Below are positions 13,401 to 24,895 of a stretch of 64,000 nt of DNA, piece after piece. Each line of letters opens with the position of its first letter. Positions within the stretch are counted from its first letter, which is position 1. A program made the position numbers and the translations under genes. The stretch is taken from assembly GCF_949628215.1 (NCBI RefSeq), contig NC_134277.1, positions 88,897,963 to 88,961,962 of the forward strand. The letters are read 5' to 3'. Source of the stretch: Phalacrocorax aristotelis (Eukaryota > Chordata > Aves > Suliformes > Phalacrocoracidae). Under the pieces are notes generated by a model, which searched no databases, was not told the DNA's origin, and saw only the letters and a list, made by a program, of their open reading frames with translations.

Positions 13401-14492
13401 GCAGCCTTATTTTGATTAGTCCAGGTACATCTCTGCTGCCCCGTGTGGGCGAGCTGTAATATTACCTGGGCTTTGGGATGACCAGACTGCCTAGCACCAG
13501 CCGCCTCCTCACTGACATGCTGTGTCACAGGACTTCTCCCAGAGCTCTGGAAAGGCGAGCATTAATTCCAGTGGTTTGTTTCTCAGCCATTTCCCCAAAT
13601 CCATAAAGGCCAGGAAAAAAAGAAGAGAAAAGAGACAATTTTTAAAATTGTTTCATTATCCTAGGAACTGGTACTTCTAGGGGAAAAGAAACCCCTAAGA
13701 TCATTCTGAATCATTCAAAGTATTGTTGTTGAGCAGAGCAAAACATCTACTGTGATCTTAATTTTTTTAACTACCAATTTAAATTATAAGTTTAAAAAAA
13801 TAAAAATGTTGTTTAATCTTTACTCTTAAAAAAAATCTGCTTGGATACTTTGTTGAACTTGACTTTTGTAATTTTGAATAAACAGTGTTTTCCAGTGGAG
13901 ATGGTCACGACAATTTTGCCGAGCTGTTCATATTACTCTTTTGATAAAATGTGCTAATGTTAGCGAGCCTACTCTAGTACAGCATAGACGAAATTGCAAG
14001 GGCAGCTGGGAAGTCTTCAACTGTAAGTATTCTGTATCGCATGAAGTCAAAGATCCCCAGGCAAACACAGCTAGAGACAGAAAATCTCTCAAAGGGCTAA
14101 AATCCCAGCTGAGTCTCAAATTCACTGTGCAGAAGAGAACGGGCTGTAATCTGCTAACGAAAGCAGATATAAGAGTCATTCTGGCAGCTACATCTGTCAT
14201 GCTGGCTCCCCCCCGGCCTTGTTAAACCCACTCTTCCTTCTAGTCATATGTGCTTGTCTCATAGATGACAAAAATAGGCAAGTACAGACGTCAGTCATGT
14301 GAAATTTATTCCTCAGGACAGGCATCATTTCCTCATCCTACATCACAGTCCTGATGCTCCCCCAGTCTCTAGGGGAAGGCTCTCCTAACTTTGCCCAGTC
14401 CAGTGGGCAGGACTCTCCAGGGTGTGCTGCAGTCATGCAGCTGCCTCCCACATCAACCCCCGTGCTGCATGCCCATGGGAGCGGTGCTGGGG

Positions 14493-15190
14493 AGAATCAC
14501 AGAATGGCAGGGGTTTGAAGGGACCTCTGGAGACCATCTTGTCCAAATTGCTTGAGCAGGTACATCTAAAGCAGGGGGCACAGGAATGCGTCCAGGTGGG
14601 TTTTGAATGTCTCCAGGGAAAGAGACTCCACAATCTCCCTGGGAAGCCTGTGCCGCTGCTCTGGCACCCGCACAGGAAAGAAGTTTTTTCTTATATTGAG
14701 GTGGAACTTCCTGTGCTCCAACTTGTGCCCATTGCCCCTGGTCCTGTCATTGGGCACCACTGAAGAGAGTCCAGCCCCATCCTCTTGACACCCACCCTTC
14801 AGATATTTATAAGTATTGACAAGATCCCTCCTCAGTCTTCTCTTTCCAGGCTGAACAAACCCAAGTCTCTCAGCCTTTCCTCATAAGGGAGATGCTCCAG
14901 TCCCCTGATCGTCTTGGTAGCTCTCTGCTGGACTTGCTCAAGCATTTCCACATCCTTCTTGAACAGGGGAGCCCAGAACTGGACACAGTATTCTAGATGT
15001 GGCCTCACTGGGGCAGAGTAGAGGGGGAGGATAGCCTCCCTCGACCTGCTGGCCACATTCCTTTTAATGCAGCCCAGGACACCCTTGGCTTTCTTGGCCA
15101 CAAGGGCACGGCACAGTGCTGGCTCAGGGTCAACTTGCTGTCCACCAGCACTCCCAGCTCCTTCTCCACAGTGCACCCTGGCCCTGCGCT
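14493..15190 (-). mobile_element. CR1 LINE fragment, 5'-truncated
   Basis: The minus strand encodes diagnostic pieces of the CR1 reverse transcriptase C-terminus: LVDSKL, then [30 protein letters not shown] and [14 protein letters not shown]. The two parts lie in different frames (roughly 15005-15180 and 14832-15100), so the copy is frameshifted and dead. The 3' end is at about 14493, where the complement reads ATTCTGTGATTCT, the terminal CR1 motif. The copy lies about 0.9 kb upstream of the SNRNP48 first exon. Confidence 0.93.
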
Positions 15191-16124
15191 GCACAGTGTG
15201 CTCCTCACACATCCTCTCACATCGCACAGGGCAGGAGGCTGCCGGAGGGGCTGCTGTCTTGCACAGTGTTCCTAGTGTTGCAAGAGGAAAACATGTCAGG
15301 GGCTCAGTGGCATTGAGGAGACAGATGTTCCTCCTGCCCCGTAGGGATGAGCAGCACTCAGATAAGAAACTTGGCCCTTGCTAAAGCTGGTGAGCAGCTC
15401 AGACCTGGGTCTAGTGAAGAAAAAGTGGGATGCCTTCAGTGTCTGCTTGGCTCCTTTATGGCAAAAAGCCCAAAATGGAGCAGGAAGGTACCCCAGCGAG
15501 GCTGCAGGGCATGGGCCGTGCCCCAAGGCCCAGCTCAGACACTCCTCAGGCCGCCAGCCCAGGTCCCTGCCCTGGGGCTAAGGGGGCCCCTTCCCGGGTG
15601 CCAGCCCTGGGCAATCGGCTGCTGCTGGTGCCCGCCGGGCCTCGGTCCGGCGTACAGCCACCCCCGCCGCCTTTGAGAGACGGGCGGCCGCCCCGGGAGC
15701 ACGATCTGGGGCGCGGCCCTTCCTCCGGGCGCTGCGGACCGCCCCCCCGCTCCCGGCTCCGCGACGGCCGCTTCCCGGCACCGTGGGGGTGCGGCGGGAC
15801 CCGCGGCCTCCCGGCACCGCCGGTGCTTCCTCCCGCCGGCAGGCGGCGCCCGCTCGCCTCCGCGCTGCGGGCCCTGCCGGCTGTCGCGGCTGCCCAGAGG
15901 GGACGGAGGCCAGGCTGTGCACACCGTGCCGCCCCGGCTCCTCCTCCGGTCTTCCGCCTGGCCGGGGCTACCGCGGCCCCTCCCCAGGCTAGGAAGGCTC
16001 GAACAGGCCGCCGGGCAAGATGGTGCCGCAGCCCCACCATCCTCCGCGGCGGGAGCGCCCTCAATAAACATGGCGCCGGCCCGGCCCCGCCCCGCTATCA
16101 GGTGGCCTCGGCGGCCGCCCCGCT

Positions 16125-16160
16125 ATGGCGGCGCCGTGCGCGGTCTGGCTCGGGGACACG
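16125..16160 (+). CDS. SNRNP48: SNRNP48 coding exon 1 (predicted start)
   Basis: ATG in a GC-rich setting with G at +4; it encodes [12 protein letters not shown] and ends at a GTAAGG donor. It is the only in-frame ATG after the stop at 16065-16067. The following intron is only 74 bp. The exon joins exon 2 in phase 0, as I expect in human, but lacks the conserved leucine-rich N-terminal segment. This start is the least certain part of the gene. Confidence 0.6.
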
Positions 16161-19100
16161 GTAAGGCGGCGGGGGCTTCGGCGGGGAGGGGGGTGAGGAA
16201 TGGCGGTGCGCCCTGACCCGTGTCCCGCCGGCAGGTGGATCGGGTGCCGTGCCCCTACGACGTCCATCACCGCGTCCCCCGGGCGTCGTTGGAGAGGCAT
16301 GCCGCGTCGTGCCGCCTTCGCAAGATGGGCTACTCCGCCGAGGAGGAGGTGGGCGCCCGGGCCGGTCCCGGGTGGGTTACCGGGGGCGGGGGTGACGCGG
16401 GGCTGGCGCTGCTGGCCCGGGGCTGCCGCTTGCCCGGCCGAGCGGGCGGCGGCGGCCTGAGGGGGGGGAGTGGGGTGGGGGTCCCCGCCGGCCGGGGGCG
16501 GCCCCGGGGCCTTGGCTGAGCCTCTTGGTCCCGCAGGCCGAGATGTACGACTCCAGCTTTTTCTACGAAAACCTGAAGGTTCCCACCGTCGCCATGGGTG
16601 AGCGGCAGCGGGGCTTTGCTTGAGGGGGGCAGCGGGGGCTGAGGGAGGACCCGAGATGGGGGGACCCCGGGGTGGGGCAGAGGTTGAGGGGGCGGGGGGA
16701 GATCTCCAGGGGGGCAGAGTCCAGGTCCTTGCGGTAGCACCCCCCGCTGCTTTGCCAGCCATAACTTCTCCAAGGCTTCTTAGAAAAACTTTGTGTTTCC
16801 ATCAGTAGGTTTATTTTCTCACCATTGTGCTTTGCCTTAATTTATCATCGTTATGCATCTGTCACCGTGTAATTCTGTTCTGTAGGTCACTTGGGTGTTT
16901 TCATCATAAAATGCAAGGAGGGTCCCTTTTTTTTCCCTTCTTAGGTTATTTTCTAGGTTTTTCCAGTGCTCACCTCTATCAAGTACTAGAAGCGTGTTAA
17001 AACATATGCTTAGCAGGAGGAAAAAATGGCCCTAGAGTTTGGGGGTATAGTAATGGTACAGAACAGAATCACAATATACATATATTTCTTTTTTCATATC
17101 CCTATAACCTGAAAAATCCCTTTTTTCCCCGCCTCTGCTCAGTTCAAATATGGAATAGATTAAAATGATCCTTTTAGATCAGCCTCTCCCTTATGCATAA
17201 ATAAAACTACAATGTTCTATAACATACCGTAAGTCTTATAATAGAGGTTGGGGTATAAAGACTAATCCTACCAAATGCTTGATGTAAAAGTCCTGTGATA
17301 TTTTTGTCTTCTCTGTCTGCAGATAAAGATCTACAGTTTCACATTGTTAAGCAAGCTAGAGCTCAAAGTGTGAGAGAAGGTGCCGGCTACAGCGAAGGTG
17401 AGTAGCAAGCAGATACTGAGACAGCTTTATCCGCTCTTACGTGAGAGCTGCTCGTGTCTCCCCCCTTGCAGCTTCCTTTGTTCTACTTGTGAACCGCTGT
17501 GAGGAATTTTTTTGATTTATTTTTAATATTCCTTCTCTTGTATATTTTGGAGTATAACTACTTTATCTACTCAGGACAACAAGATAAGAGAATTTGAGTC
17601 TGTTGTGCTCACACCTCTAGTTCTCTTCAGGACTGGAAAATCAACACTGAGAAATTCACAAGTTTCTTAAAGCGCTAGTCCTTCACTTCCCATCCCACCA
17701 CCTACACTTTACTTTCTGCTTGTGTTTTCTGATGCTATCCTTCTGCTCGCTGTGGCCCAAACTCTTCTAACGCTGCCTCCAGCCTTGTTCTTCATGTAAT
17801 ATTTTGTTTAAGGATTAATTGCTAGACATAAGCTGTATATGCTTGCCCATCACTCCTGAGATCAAAACCCAAGCAACGTGTATTGTTGTTTTGGATTGTT
17901 CCAAGACTGTGCTAAGAAGCTGTATAAGAAATATGCTGACACTTCTGCAAATATGATGTTGTCTTTTGCCACTGCCCTCAACTCCTCAGTTCCTTTACGT
18001 TTCATTTTTCAGTGGGTCTTGGGACCAGTCTTGGGACCAGGTTGAGACTGAGCTATGCTTCTCTTTTAGCATTCAGACCAAGACAGAGTAGAAAAGTAGA
18101 GTTACCTATAGAAACCACTGTAGAACTGCAGCATATGGTTTGGAAATTACTGCAACACCTGAAAAGCACAGCATTTACTGACTGTAGTCCTTTGGTTTGG
18201 TAAATGTGTGCGTGCAGAAGGAAAAGTGCATTTGTTCTGCTTTCCTAAGGGTCAAATACAGCAGCGCTTGCTCAGGCATAGTTTTTTATGTTGTCTTTGT
18301 TTCTCCGGCATAGCAAGTGGAGCCTTAACAGTTACTTGGGAAGGAGCTTTCATGTGATGGGCACTGTGTTTGGAGCACATCGGGTGCATTTTCTCTGGAG
18401 GGAAGTGATAACTCATTAATTTGACACAAGCACGTCCGAGCAGAGAGGAAACGGATAAACCCTTTATCAAGTGGTGCATTGCAAAGATATATCAGTGAGC
18501 CACTAGATGCCAGTGCTTGCTGTCCTGTTTTCACTGCAAGCTTGCATTTCTCTGAAGATAACACTAAATCTGTATTGGGGTGGTTTTCATTGTGGCATCT
18601 TTGTTGTAAGATTTACTGCTTGAAATTGTTTAATTTGAAGTCTCTGGCAACAGAAACAAATGGAAAGCATTTTTCATTGTAAATTTCCTTTTGACTAGCT
18701 GTGTCAAATGAAATAATTTTCTTTGTTTTTTAAAAATATTCTAACCCTATTTATAATATTATAGCTAGATCATAGGATAGGAAAGCTGGTCTTAATCACA
18801 AGTTGTGAAGTTCTTGTAAAATCACATAACTATTAGGGCACTTCTGTGGGCTTCTGTGACCCTGTAGGAACAGTGCATTCTAAAAATAAAATTCTAGTGT
18901 TCATGTTTAAATCTGTTAGTTCGCATTAGAAAAATTCTGGTTTAGGCTCAGAGTACAGTAGTGAGATCTTGTATTTTAGGTTTGTTAATGTAGAGTTATT
19001 GTGACTCCTCTTCCTCTTCTGTGGTGTCTTTAGTGAAAGCAGGATGTGAAAGATTGCCTGGCTTCCTGTTAGCACTGCAAAACCTAGAGAAGCAGTAGCT

Positions 19101-22100
19101 TTGCCTTCTTATGTGTTGGCTGTTGTCTGCCTGGAGACGTACGTCTGTGTTGGATTGTGCCTTGCAGGAAGGAGGTTGCATCGTGGGGAGCAGGATTAGG
19201 GAGGCCAGGTCAATGGTTGCTGGGCACTCGAATGCTCTTGAGTAAAATGCTTTTCTGCAGGCAGTATCCTGGAATACTGCATCCTGTGTCTGTAGGGAAG
19301 TCGCTTTGCTGATGTTGCAATGGATTGACAATCGATTTATTGTTTGTTTGGAAGAAGTGAGTTTTAACTGGGGAATGGGAAGAGCCAGTACTGGGCTGAT
19401 CACTCAGGGAAAGAAGAATGTGCAGGCAGTGTGTTTGTTTTCGTAACCTCACAGTTAGTTATCTGAACTAACCTGGGGCATCTTAAAAGTGCCTTTGTAG
19501 CCCTTTTAGCTATGAATGCCTGTGGCAGTCTGCCAGAAAAGCTCTGTAGAGAAAGTGATAGTGCAAGTGAGACCGGCACAGTGCCCAGTTGTCTACTCTC
19601 CTAGAAGCTGCCATTCCTGTTGGCAGAACAACAGGTATTTCGCAGCTGGTACTTTACAGAAAACTTCAGGAGTCAGACAAACTCACAAGTTAGAATTGCA
19701 GCCTCCCCTCTCTTGCTTTGGCTTGTAAGCCAAGAGCTGAAATTGATGGGATGGTACAGCGTGTCCTTTTGATCTAATCTAGTACGTTCCCTTCAAAGCA
19801 TATGAAAACCTGTAACTAACAGCATAAGCAGCCAAGAGAGGTTATCCACCTCTGTAGGGCTGGGGCGGGGACTCGGCCTTTTTTTTTTTTTCCCCTTTTG
19901 AGCAATTTCTTTGAAATTAAGAAGGATGAAACTTCTTACAGATACATAGGGGAAGGGTGAAAACAGCATGGGTGTTTTCTGCATTGTTTGTTGAGCTTCT
20001 CGGTGTTTTCTTGCATAATTATGCTATTTCACTAAAAACAGCTGTCTGTTCAACCTCCAGGATCCTACTCATTGCTGCCTGTAGAAGTTCCTCAAAATCA
20101 CAAGCGTTTCACCTGTGACCTGACTCAAGCTGATCGCCTTGCTCTTTATGATTATGTTGTTGAGGAAACAAAGAAACAGAGGTCTAGATCCCAGATCACG
20201 GAAAATGACAGTGACCTCTTTGTGGATTTAGCAGCAAAAATCACCCAAGGTTAGAAGAACAGTCTGTTGTTGAATTTATGGCTCAGAACTTTCACTTTGT
20301 GTCATTAGATGGGTTTTGTTGAAAGCCAAACATAATTGCTTGTGCTATTTTTATTGTGAAAAGCGTACTGTTCTTAAAAGCCGCAACGAAGACCTGGCAT
20401 CAGAAAACACTAGTTTGCTATCGTTTATGATTATTTCCCTCTGAGGAAGCCTGGGTACTCTGCTCTTGGCACACATATTGGGTGTATCTTAGTGGATGGA
20501 TCTTTTGGCTTTGCTGCAACTGACTTCAGGTTCCTTAATGTTGCCAACTTACTGCGCAGCTTGGAACAGTATTTGCTATAAGAGATGATGAGATTAAAGA
20601 TCGCTTAAGAGTAAAAGTTGAGCAAGAAAGGTTGGCAGTTGTCCGATGGGGCTCTTGAGCAATATATAAATGGGTGTGTTGGACCAAGGCCTCTCATCCT
20701 TGTTGAGTCCTGCCAGTTTGTAACTGTACCAAGCGCAACATAAGCATCTGTGTTATCCTGTGGGCCCTGCTGTGCCTAGGAGGTAGGAGACAGTGTTTGT
20801 CATCTGCACAGGTAAACGTCTTACATGCTCTGGCTTTCTCACTCTTTGTGTCTTACTGTAATACTGGCTTTGAAAACAAGGCCTGTATTTTGTAGGTGTT
20901 TGGCCAAATCACAGGGCCCTATATTGATTTGGATCACTGTCAAGAGACTGAGATCATGTAACAACACCTGATTGGTGGCTTTTTAATCTTGTGTAAACAG
21001 GTAGCAAGATGGCTGGATAGGAAGCTTGTGCTAAATTCATAATAGTTACTAAATACTGGAGAAACTTATGTTTTATGTTTCAGACTTAGTACTGAGGCAC
21101 CAGACGTTCATACCTGCAGGTGCTAACGTCCTGCTAATGACCATTTGTTTTACTTCCAATTTTTTGCTAGATGATAGTCAGAAAGGTCCAAAGTCCCATC
21201 TTGAAATTCTGGCTGAAATGCGAGACTACAAAAGGCGGCGGCAGTCGTATAGGGCTAAGAATGTTCATATAACAAAGAAGTCTTACACTGAGGTGAGTAT
21301 CTGAGGAGAAAGCTATGATTTTGTGCTAAAGAAATGTGCTTATATCAGCATTAGCAATGGTATACCCTTTCAGACAGGGAAAATGTCTCTTTTTCCACTG
21401 CCTTATTAAAATTGCAAACTACAGAGGAATCTTCTTCTCATTTTGGTTTGTTGCAGCAAGCTACAAGTAACAAGAGTGTTTCTGACTATTAAATTTTGAA
21501 TGTGCAAATAGCAGTAAGATATAGTTTAGCATCTGTTGTAAAATTATGCTACTAAATTAATGCTGAAATGCCTATTTCTGCAAATGAGACTTACCATCAG
21601 AGCACCTGATGTGTAGGTTTTGGGGGAATTTTTTGTTGATATGTGTATCTTCTGCTGTCCAGTTGCTTATTCAGGCCACTACCATGACATACTGCCTTAT
21701 TTTGTTGTTTTTAATATGCCTTCATCTCCAGGTGATTCGGGATGTGATTGGTGTGCATATGGAAGAACTCAGCAGTCACTGGCAGGAGGAGAATAGGTTG
21801 GATAATGCAGACACATGTGAAGGAGGGAAGTCAAAATCTTCAGGAAGGTACGTCACAGCTGGCAAATTCATAGCTTGACAGCCTGTAATGTTATCCTATT
21901 ACCTCTTTTTAATAGCATATAATAACCTTGGCTGATGAAACAAAGAGTTTATTTTATACTAATCCTGTTAACCTCTTGCTTGAGAAGCTCTGTCTGCATG
22001 AAGGATGGGGAAAAATGAATTATTAACTTTCTTTCAGGGGTAAACAGGTAAGTTGCAAGTGATCCAGGTGAACAGGTAGGTTCTAGTGGAGCTGGGGAAT

Positions 22101-24642
22101 GAATATTGCTCCTTCTGTGTCCAGGTGCATAGGTATGTCAGGTGGGGACAGAACAAAACTTGAAAGTACACAATTTCTTCCCCTTCCCTACCACATGACA
22201 GGAAATGCTATGGTAGATAAAATATATAAAATACCTCAGAAAAAAGGTTTTCATAACTTACTAAATAGGGGGACCCTTTGCAGTTCTTATCACCGCAAAT
22301 GCTGCGGTGCTAACGGGGAGTGTATTTTATGTGTCAGGCAACACTGCACACTCTCCCAAACATTTGTCACTGAAATAAAAATGGAATAATGACCTAGCGA
22401 TAGTCTATTTGTGCTTCTTCAGGAGATCTTTGAAATGAAAACGTTATTGAAACAAACTAAAAAGTGCCACTCGAGGTGTGTGTTTTCAGCATCAAAAGGA
22501 TGGTGAACAACGAGGCCATACAGGAGATCGGGCTTGCTGGGTTCTCCAACTGTAGGTGGCAGGTGGTTGAAGAATTAAGGATTTTAAGCAAAACAGAGCG
22601 AAACCCTTCTACTGCCTCCTGTTTCATGAGCAGAGGTGGTGAGAGTGAGGGGCAGTATTCATAAGAAATAACTGGATTAAATACATACTGAGATGTGCAC
22701 ATGTAAGAGCATGGACTTCGGGCCTCTTTTGGGAGGTACTGTACTAGGGAGATAGAGAGGCTTCATAAAAGATATATCCTCTGTCTTACACCGTTATTAG
22801 GTGATTATATTACAAAACTGATACTGAAAACAATAGTGACTGTGAAACTGTTTTTATTGACTAAAATTAATAACTTTTTTTCAGAAGGGAAGACAGGCGT
22901 TCAGCTTCAGTGGAGTCACGGCAGTCAGGAGGAAGCTATAAAGATACCGAACGCACCAGACATAGGAGAGAGACCAGCAGGAGTCCAAATAAACGGAAAA
23001 GGAGTCACGAAAGAGGCAAAGACAGAGATTCTTGGAGAAAAAGAGAGAGGTGAGCAAAAACAGTGGCAGCTGACTCCTGCTTCTGAGTCAGGCAGCTGCA
23101 GCCATTGGCTATGGGACTTAGTGCAGACAATTAGAATATCTAGTCCAGTTAAAGCTGGGCTAATCTCATGTATCGTATAACAAGCCAGCGGCATGAGGCT
23201 ACTAATACTAAACAGAATTTGCTGTGAGATCATAAACTATGAACCTGACTTCAGAATTTACTCTCACATCTGAAAGGTGACACTTACAACAGCAAGCTAC
23301 AGGATTAGTGCAGTACTGTTGCAGGGTATTTTAATTCTTGATCAACATATTGCCCATTTAACCAGTTAAGTGTACTTGTCCTGCCTGATTTCTGCTCTAG
23401 TTTGCACTGGGACTTAATCTGATTATTTTTTTTCACTAATAATCATAGACTCATTTAGGTTGGAAAGACCTTTAAGATCATTGAGTCAAACCGTAAACCT
23501 AATGCTGCCAAGCCTACCACTAAACCATGTCCCTAAGCACCCCACCTGCACACCTTTTAAATACCTCCAGGGGTGGTGACTCAACCCTTCCCTGGGCAGC
23601 CTGTTCCAGTGCCTGACAACCCTTTCAGTGAAGACTTTTTCTTAATATCCAATCTCAACATCCCCTGGTGCAGCTTGAGGCCATTTCCTCTTGTCCTATC
23701 ACTTTTTACTTGGGAGAAGAGACCAACCCCCACCTCACTACAGCCTGCTTTCAGGTAGTTGTAGAGAGTGAAAAGGTCTCCCCTCAGTCTCCTCTTCTGC
23801 AGGCTAAACAAGCCCATTCCCTCAACCTCTTCTCATAAGACCTGCTCTCCAGACCCTTCACCAGCTTTATCCTTCTCTGGACACACTCCAGCACCTCAAT
23901 GTCCTTCTTGTAGTGAGGGGCCCAAAACTGCACACAGTACTTGAGGTGCGGCCTCACCAGTGCCGAGTACAGGGGCACTGTCACCTCCCTGCTCCTGCTG
24001 GCCACACTATTCCTGATACAAGCCAGGATGGGCACACGGCTGGCTCATGTTCAGCTGTATATATGTATATACATAAAATCATTTGACTAGGTTTTCCGTG
24101 GTAGATGCTGAAAAGCAATGCTGTTTGGTCTTCAGTAGTTTGGGACATATATTTAGGCAAAAGAAAACAAATCTAGGCCACACCTTGTAGTACTGTCAAC
24201 AAGGGCATGCTTGCATCTGCAAGCCCATAGGTATGCGGGACCTGTGTCTGAGCAAAGACTTAGGCTGTTGTGCAGAAGAGCTGCTGCACTGTCCCTAGTG
24301 TGTGGGGAAGAAGTGCTATAGATAACTGCATGGATGGGAATGCAGCTTATATCAAAGCTGGCTTCATTACACAGTGATGCCATTTTCCTAAACTAATTGC
24401 CACTATGGCAGTACGTGACAAGACTTTGATTACAACAGCATGGGAAATAAACTGTCTTAAAGTTGTTTACTTTCTTTCCTTAGAAGAGGACGTGATTACA
24501 TTTAATGAGAGCTTTCCATTTTCCAGGTCTGTCTTTTTTTTCTCTTCAGATTCTGTCAGTCTGAGCCTAACAGCACACACAATGTTTGTGTTTTTGTTTC
24601 AGGGATGAAGACAAATATCACAACCATAAAAGAAGAAAGTAG
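16125..24642 (+). CDS. SNRNP48: U11/U12 small nuclear ribonucleoprotein 48 kDa protein
   Basis: U11-48K is part of the U11/U12 di-snRNP of the minor spliceosome in the nucleus and recognises the 5' splice site of U12-type introns through its CHHC zinc finger. Coding exons are 16125-16160, 16235-16348, 16537-16597, 17323-17397, 20061-20249, 21171-21292, 21732-21847, 22885-23049 and 24603-24642. They total 918 bases and give 305 residues, against about 339 in human. All junctions are GT-AG and all phases agree. The zinc finger is intact as C-X5-H-X9-H-X3-C (Cys18, His24, His34, Cys38), followed by SCRLRKMGY. The conserved central block includes [14 protein letters not shown] and [14 protein letters not shown]. 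The tail from about residue 238 is rich in Arg, Ser and Lys ([14 protein letters not shown], ending HNHKRRK). Exon 1 encodes only 12 residues, so the roughly 54-residue human N-terminus is missing or lies in an exon I cannot see. The neighbours differ from human. Confidence 0.96.
16235..16348 (+). CDS. SNRNP48: SNRNP48 exon 2, CHHC zinc finger
   Basis: Encodes residues 13-50, including CPYD, the paired His of DVHHRVP, LERH and SCRLRKMGY. These carry all four zinc ligands. The acceptor is gccggcag and the donor is GTGGGC. An in-frame stop at 16214 upstream shows that the frame must be entered by splicing. Confidence 0.96.
16537..16597 (+). CDS. SNRNP48: SNRNP48 exon 3
   Basis: Encodes [20 protein letters not shown] plus one base and matches the human MYNPEFFYENVKIPS region. 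The acceptor is tcccgcag and the donor GTGAGC; the exon ends in phase 1. Confidence 0.95.
17323..17397 (+). CDS. SNRNP48: SNRNP48 exon 4
   Basis: Encodes [19 protein letters not shown] and GYSE between the ctctgtctgcag acceptor and a GTGAGT donor, phase 1 to phase 1. The next intron (2,663 bp) is the one in which vertebrate SNRNP48 genes are reported to carry a U11-dependent regulatory element. Confidence 0.96.
20061..20249 (+). CDS. SNRNP48: SNRNP48 exon 5, conserved core
   Basis: Encodes about 63 residues including [32 protein letters not shown] and [14 protein letters not shown], nearly identical to human. The acceptor is caacctccag and the donor GTTAGA is weak; phase 1 to phase 1. Confidence 0.98.
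21171..21292 (+). CDS. SNRNP48: SNRNP48 exon 6
   Basis: Encodes [17 protein letters not shown] and [14 protein letters not shown], very close to human. The acceptor is tttttgctag and the donor GTGAGT; the exon ends in phase 0. Confidence 0.98.
21732..21847 (+). CDS. SNRNP48: SNRNP48 exon 7
   Basis: Encodes [20 protein letters not shown] followed by a variable acidic and Ser-rich stretch. The acceptor is catctccag and the donor GTACGT; the exon ends in phase 2. Confidence 0.97.
22885..23049 (+). CDS. SNRNP48: SNRNP48 exon 8, basic RS-like tail
   Basis: Encodes 55 residues, beginning [19 protein letters not shown] and continuing with [20 protein letters not shown]. This agrees with the human [14 protein letters not shown] segment and its Arg/Ser/Lys-rich continuation. 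The acceptor is a tttttttcag tract and the donor GTGAGC; phase 2 to phase 2. Confidence 0.96.
23441..24055 (-). mobile_element. CR1 LINE fragment in SNRNP48 intron 8
   Basis: The minus strand encodes [33 protein letters not shown] and the following CR1 reverse-transcriptase tail. The 3' end is at about 23441, near the antisense of the CR1 terminal motif (aatcatagactcatttaggttgg). The left boundary is good to about ten bases; the right (5') end is approximate. The copy is antisense to the host gene and lies between exons 8 and 9. Confidence 0.92.
24603..24642 (+). CDS. SNRNP48: SNRNP48 exon 9, C-terminus and stop
   Basis: Completes the AG|G Arg codon and encodes [12 protein letters not shown] followed by TAG at 24640-24642. 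Human ends with a similar HHSHKRRK motif. The acceptor is ttttgtttcag. Confidence 0.95.
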
Positions 24643-24864
24643 AAACAAGAACCTGATTATTTTGTTTGTCAGCTGTTCAAAAAATTCCTTGGAGAGGAAC
24701 TATCATTACTGCTGTTGTGCCAGGGACAGTAACACTGTGTACTTAACATTGGTGTTGCCTCACAGCTGTGCTTGGAGACAAAAATGAAATAGCGTTAAGG
24801 TTTGTCAGGATGGAAGCAGTATATATCAGAAAACCTCTAAGTGTGTAACGCTAATGTATCTATT

Positions 24865-24870
24865 AATAAA
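24865..24870 (+). terminator. SNRNP48 polyadenylation signal
   Basis: A canonical AATAAA lies 223 bases after the stop codon and is followed by a TG/T-rich stretch. This would give a short 3' UTR ending near 24885-24895. The site is inferred from the motif alone. Confidence 0.7.
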
Positions 24871-24895
24871 TGATATTGAGATCTCATCTATTTGA

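Larger units (their letters stand above)
1..14492. other. Intergenic region upstream of SNRNP48, no recognised gene
   Basis: I see no exon that I can assign to a known protein. Open frames here are short and often overlap one another on both strands, as expected by chance. The stretch is mostly AT-rich single-copy-looking DNA. Separately listed inside it are an old CR1-like relic near 3 kb, an AT-rich microsatellite near 4.5 kb, a CpG-rich island at 5.4-6.2 kb, a short GT microsatellite near 8.1 kb and a solo LTR near 10.1-10.5 kb. In human, DSP lies a few kilobases upstream of SNRNP48. Its very large last exon with plectin repeats would be obvious as a long open frame and is absent here. Confidence 0.6.
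15550..16720 (+). promoter_or_regulatory. CpG-island promoter of SNRNP48
   Basis: A strongly CpG-rich block surrounds the first three coding exons of SNRNP48. No TATA box stands out, as is usual for housekeeping CpG promoters. The long overlapping open frames here (for example 15430-16164 + and 16061-16762 -) result from GC richness and low stop-codon density. The transcription start cannot be fixed from the sequence. In-frame stops at 15990-15992 and 16065-16067 upstream of the ATG at 16125 limit the 5' extent of the reading frame. Confidence 0.75.

Noticed and set aside
14832-15227. 131-codon minus-strand frame
   Set aside because: It is the decayed CR1 reverse transcriptase tail, not a host gene.
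15430-16762. Long open frames on both strands over the SNRNP48 promoter (244, 233, 178 and 172 codons)
   Set aside because: Pro/Arg/Gly/Ala-rich translations of GC-rich DNA, mutually overlapping, conflicting with the clear SNRNP48 exons.
17398-20060. A textbook tandem U12-type 5' splice-site pair
   Set aside because: Read through the whole intron by eye and found none perfect; only the imperfect pair near 19264 is reported, as a weak candidate.
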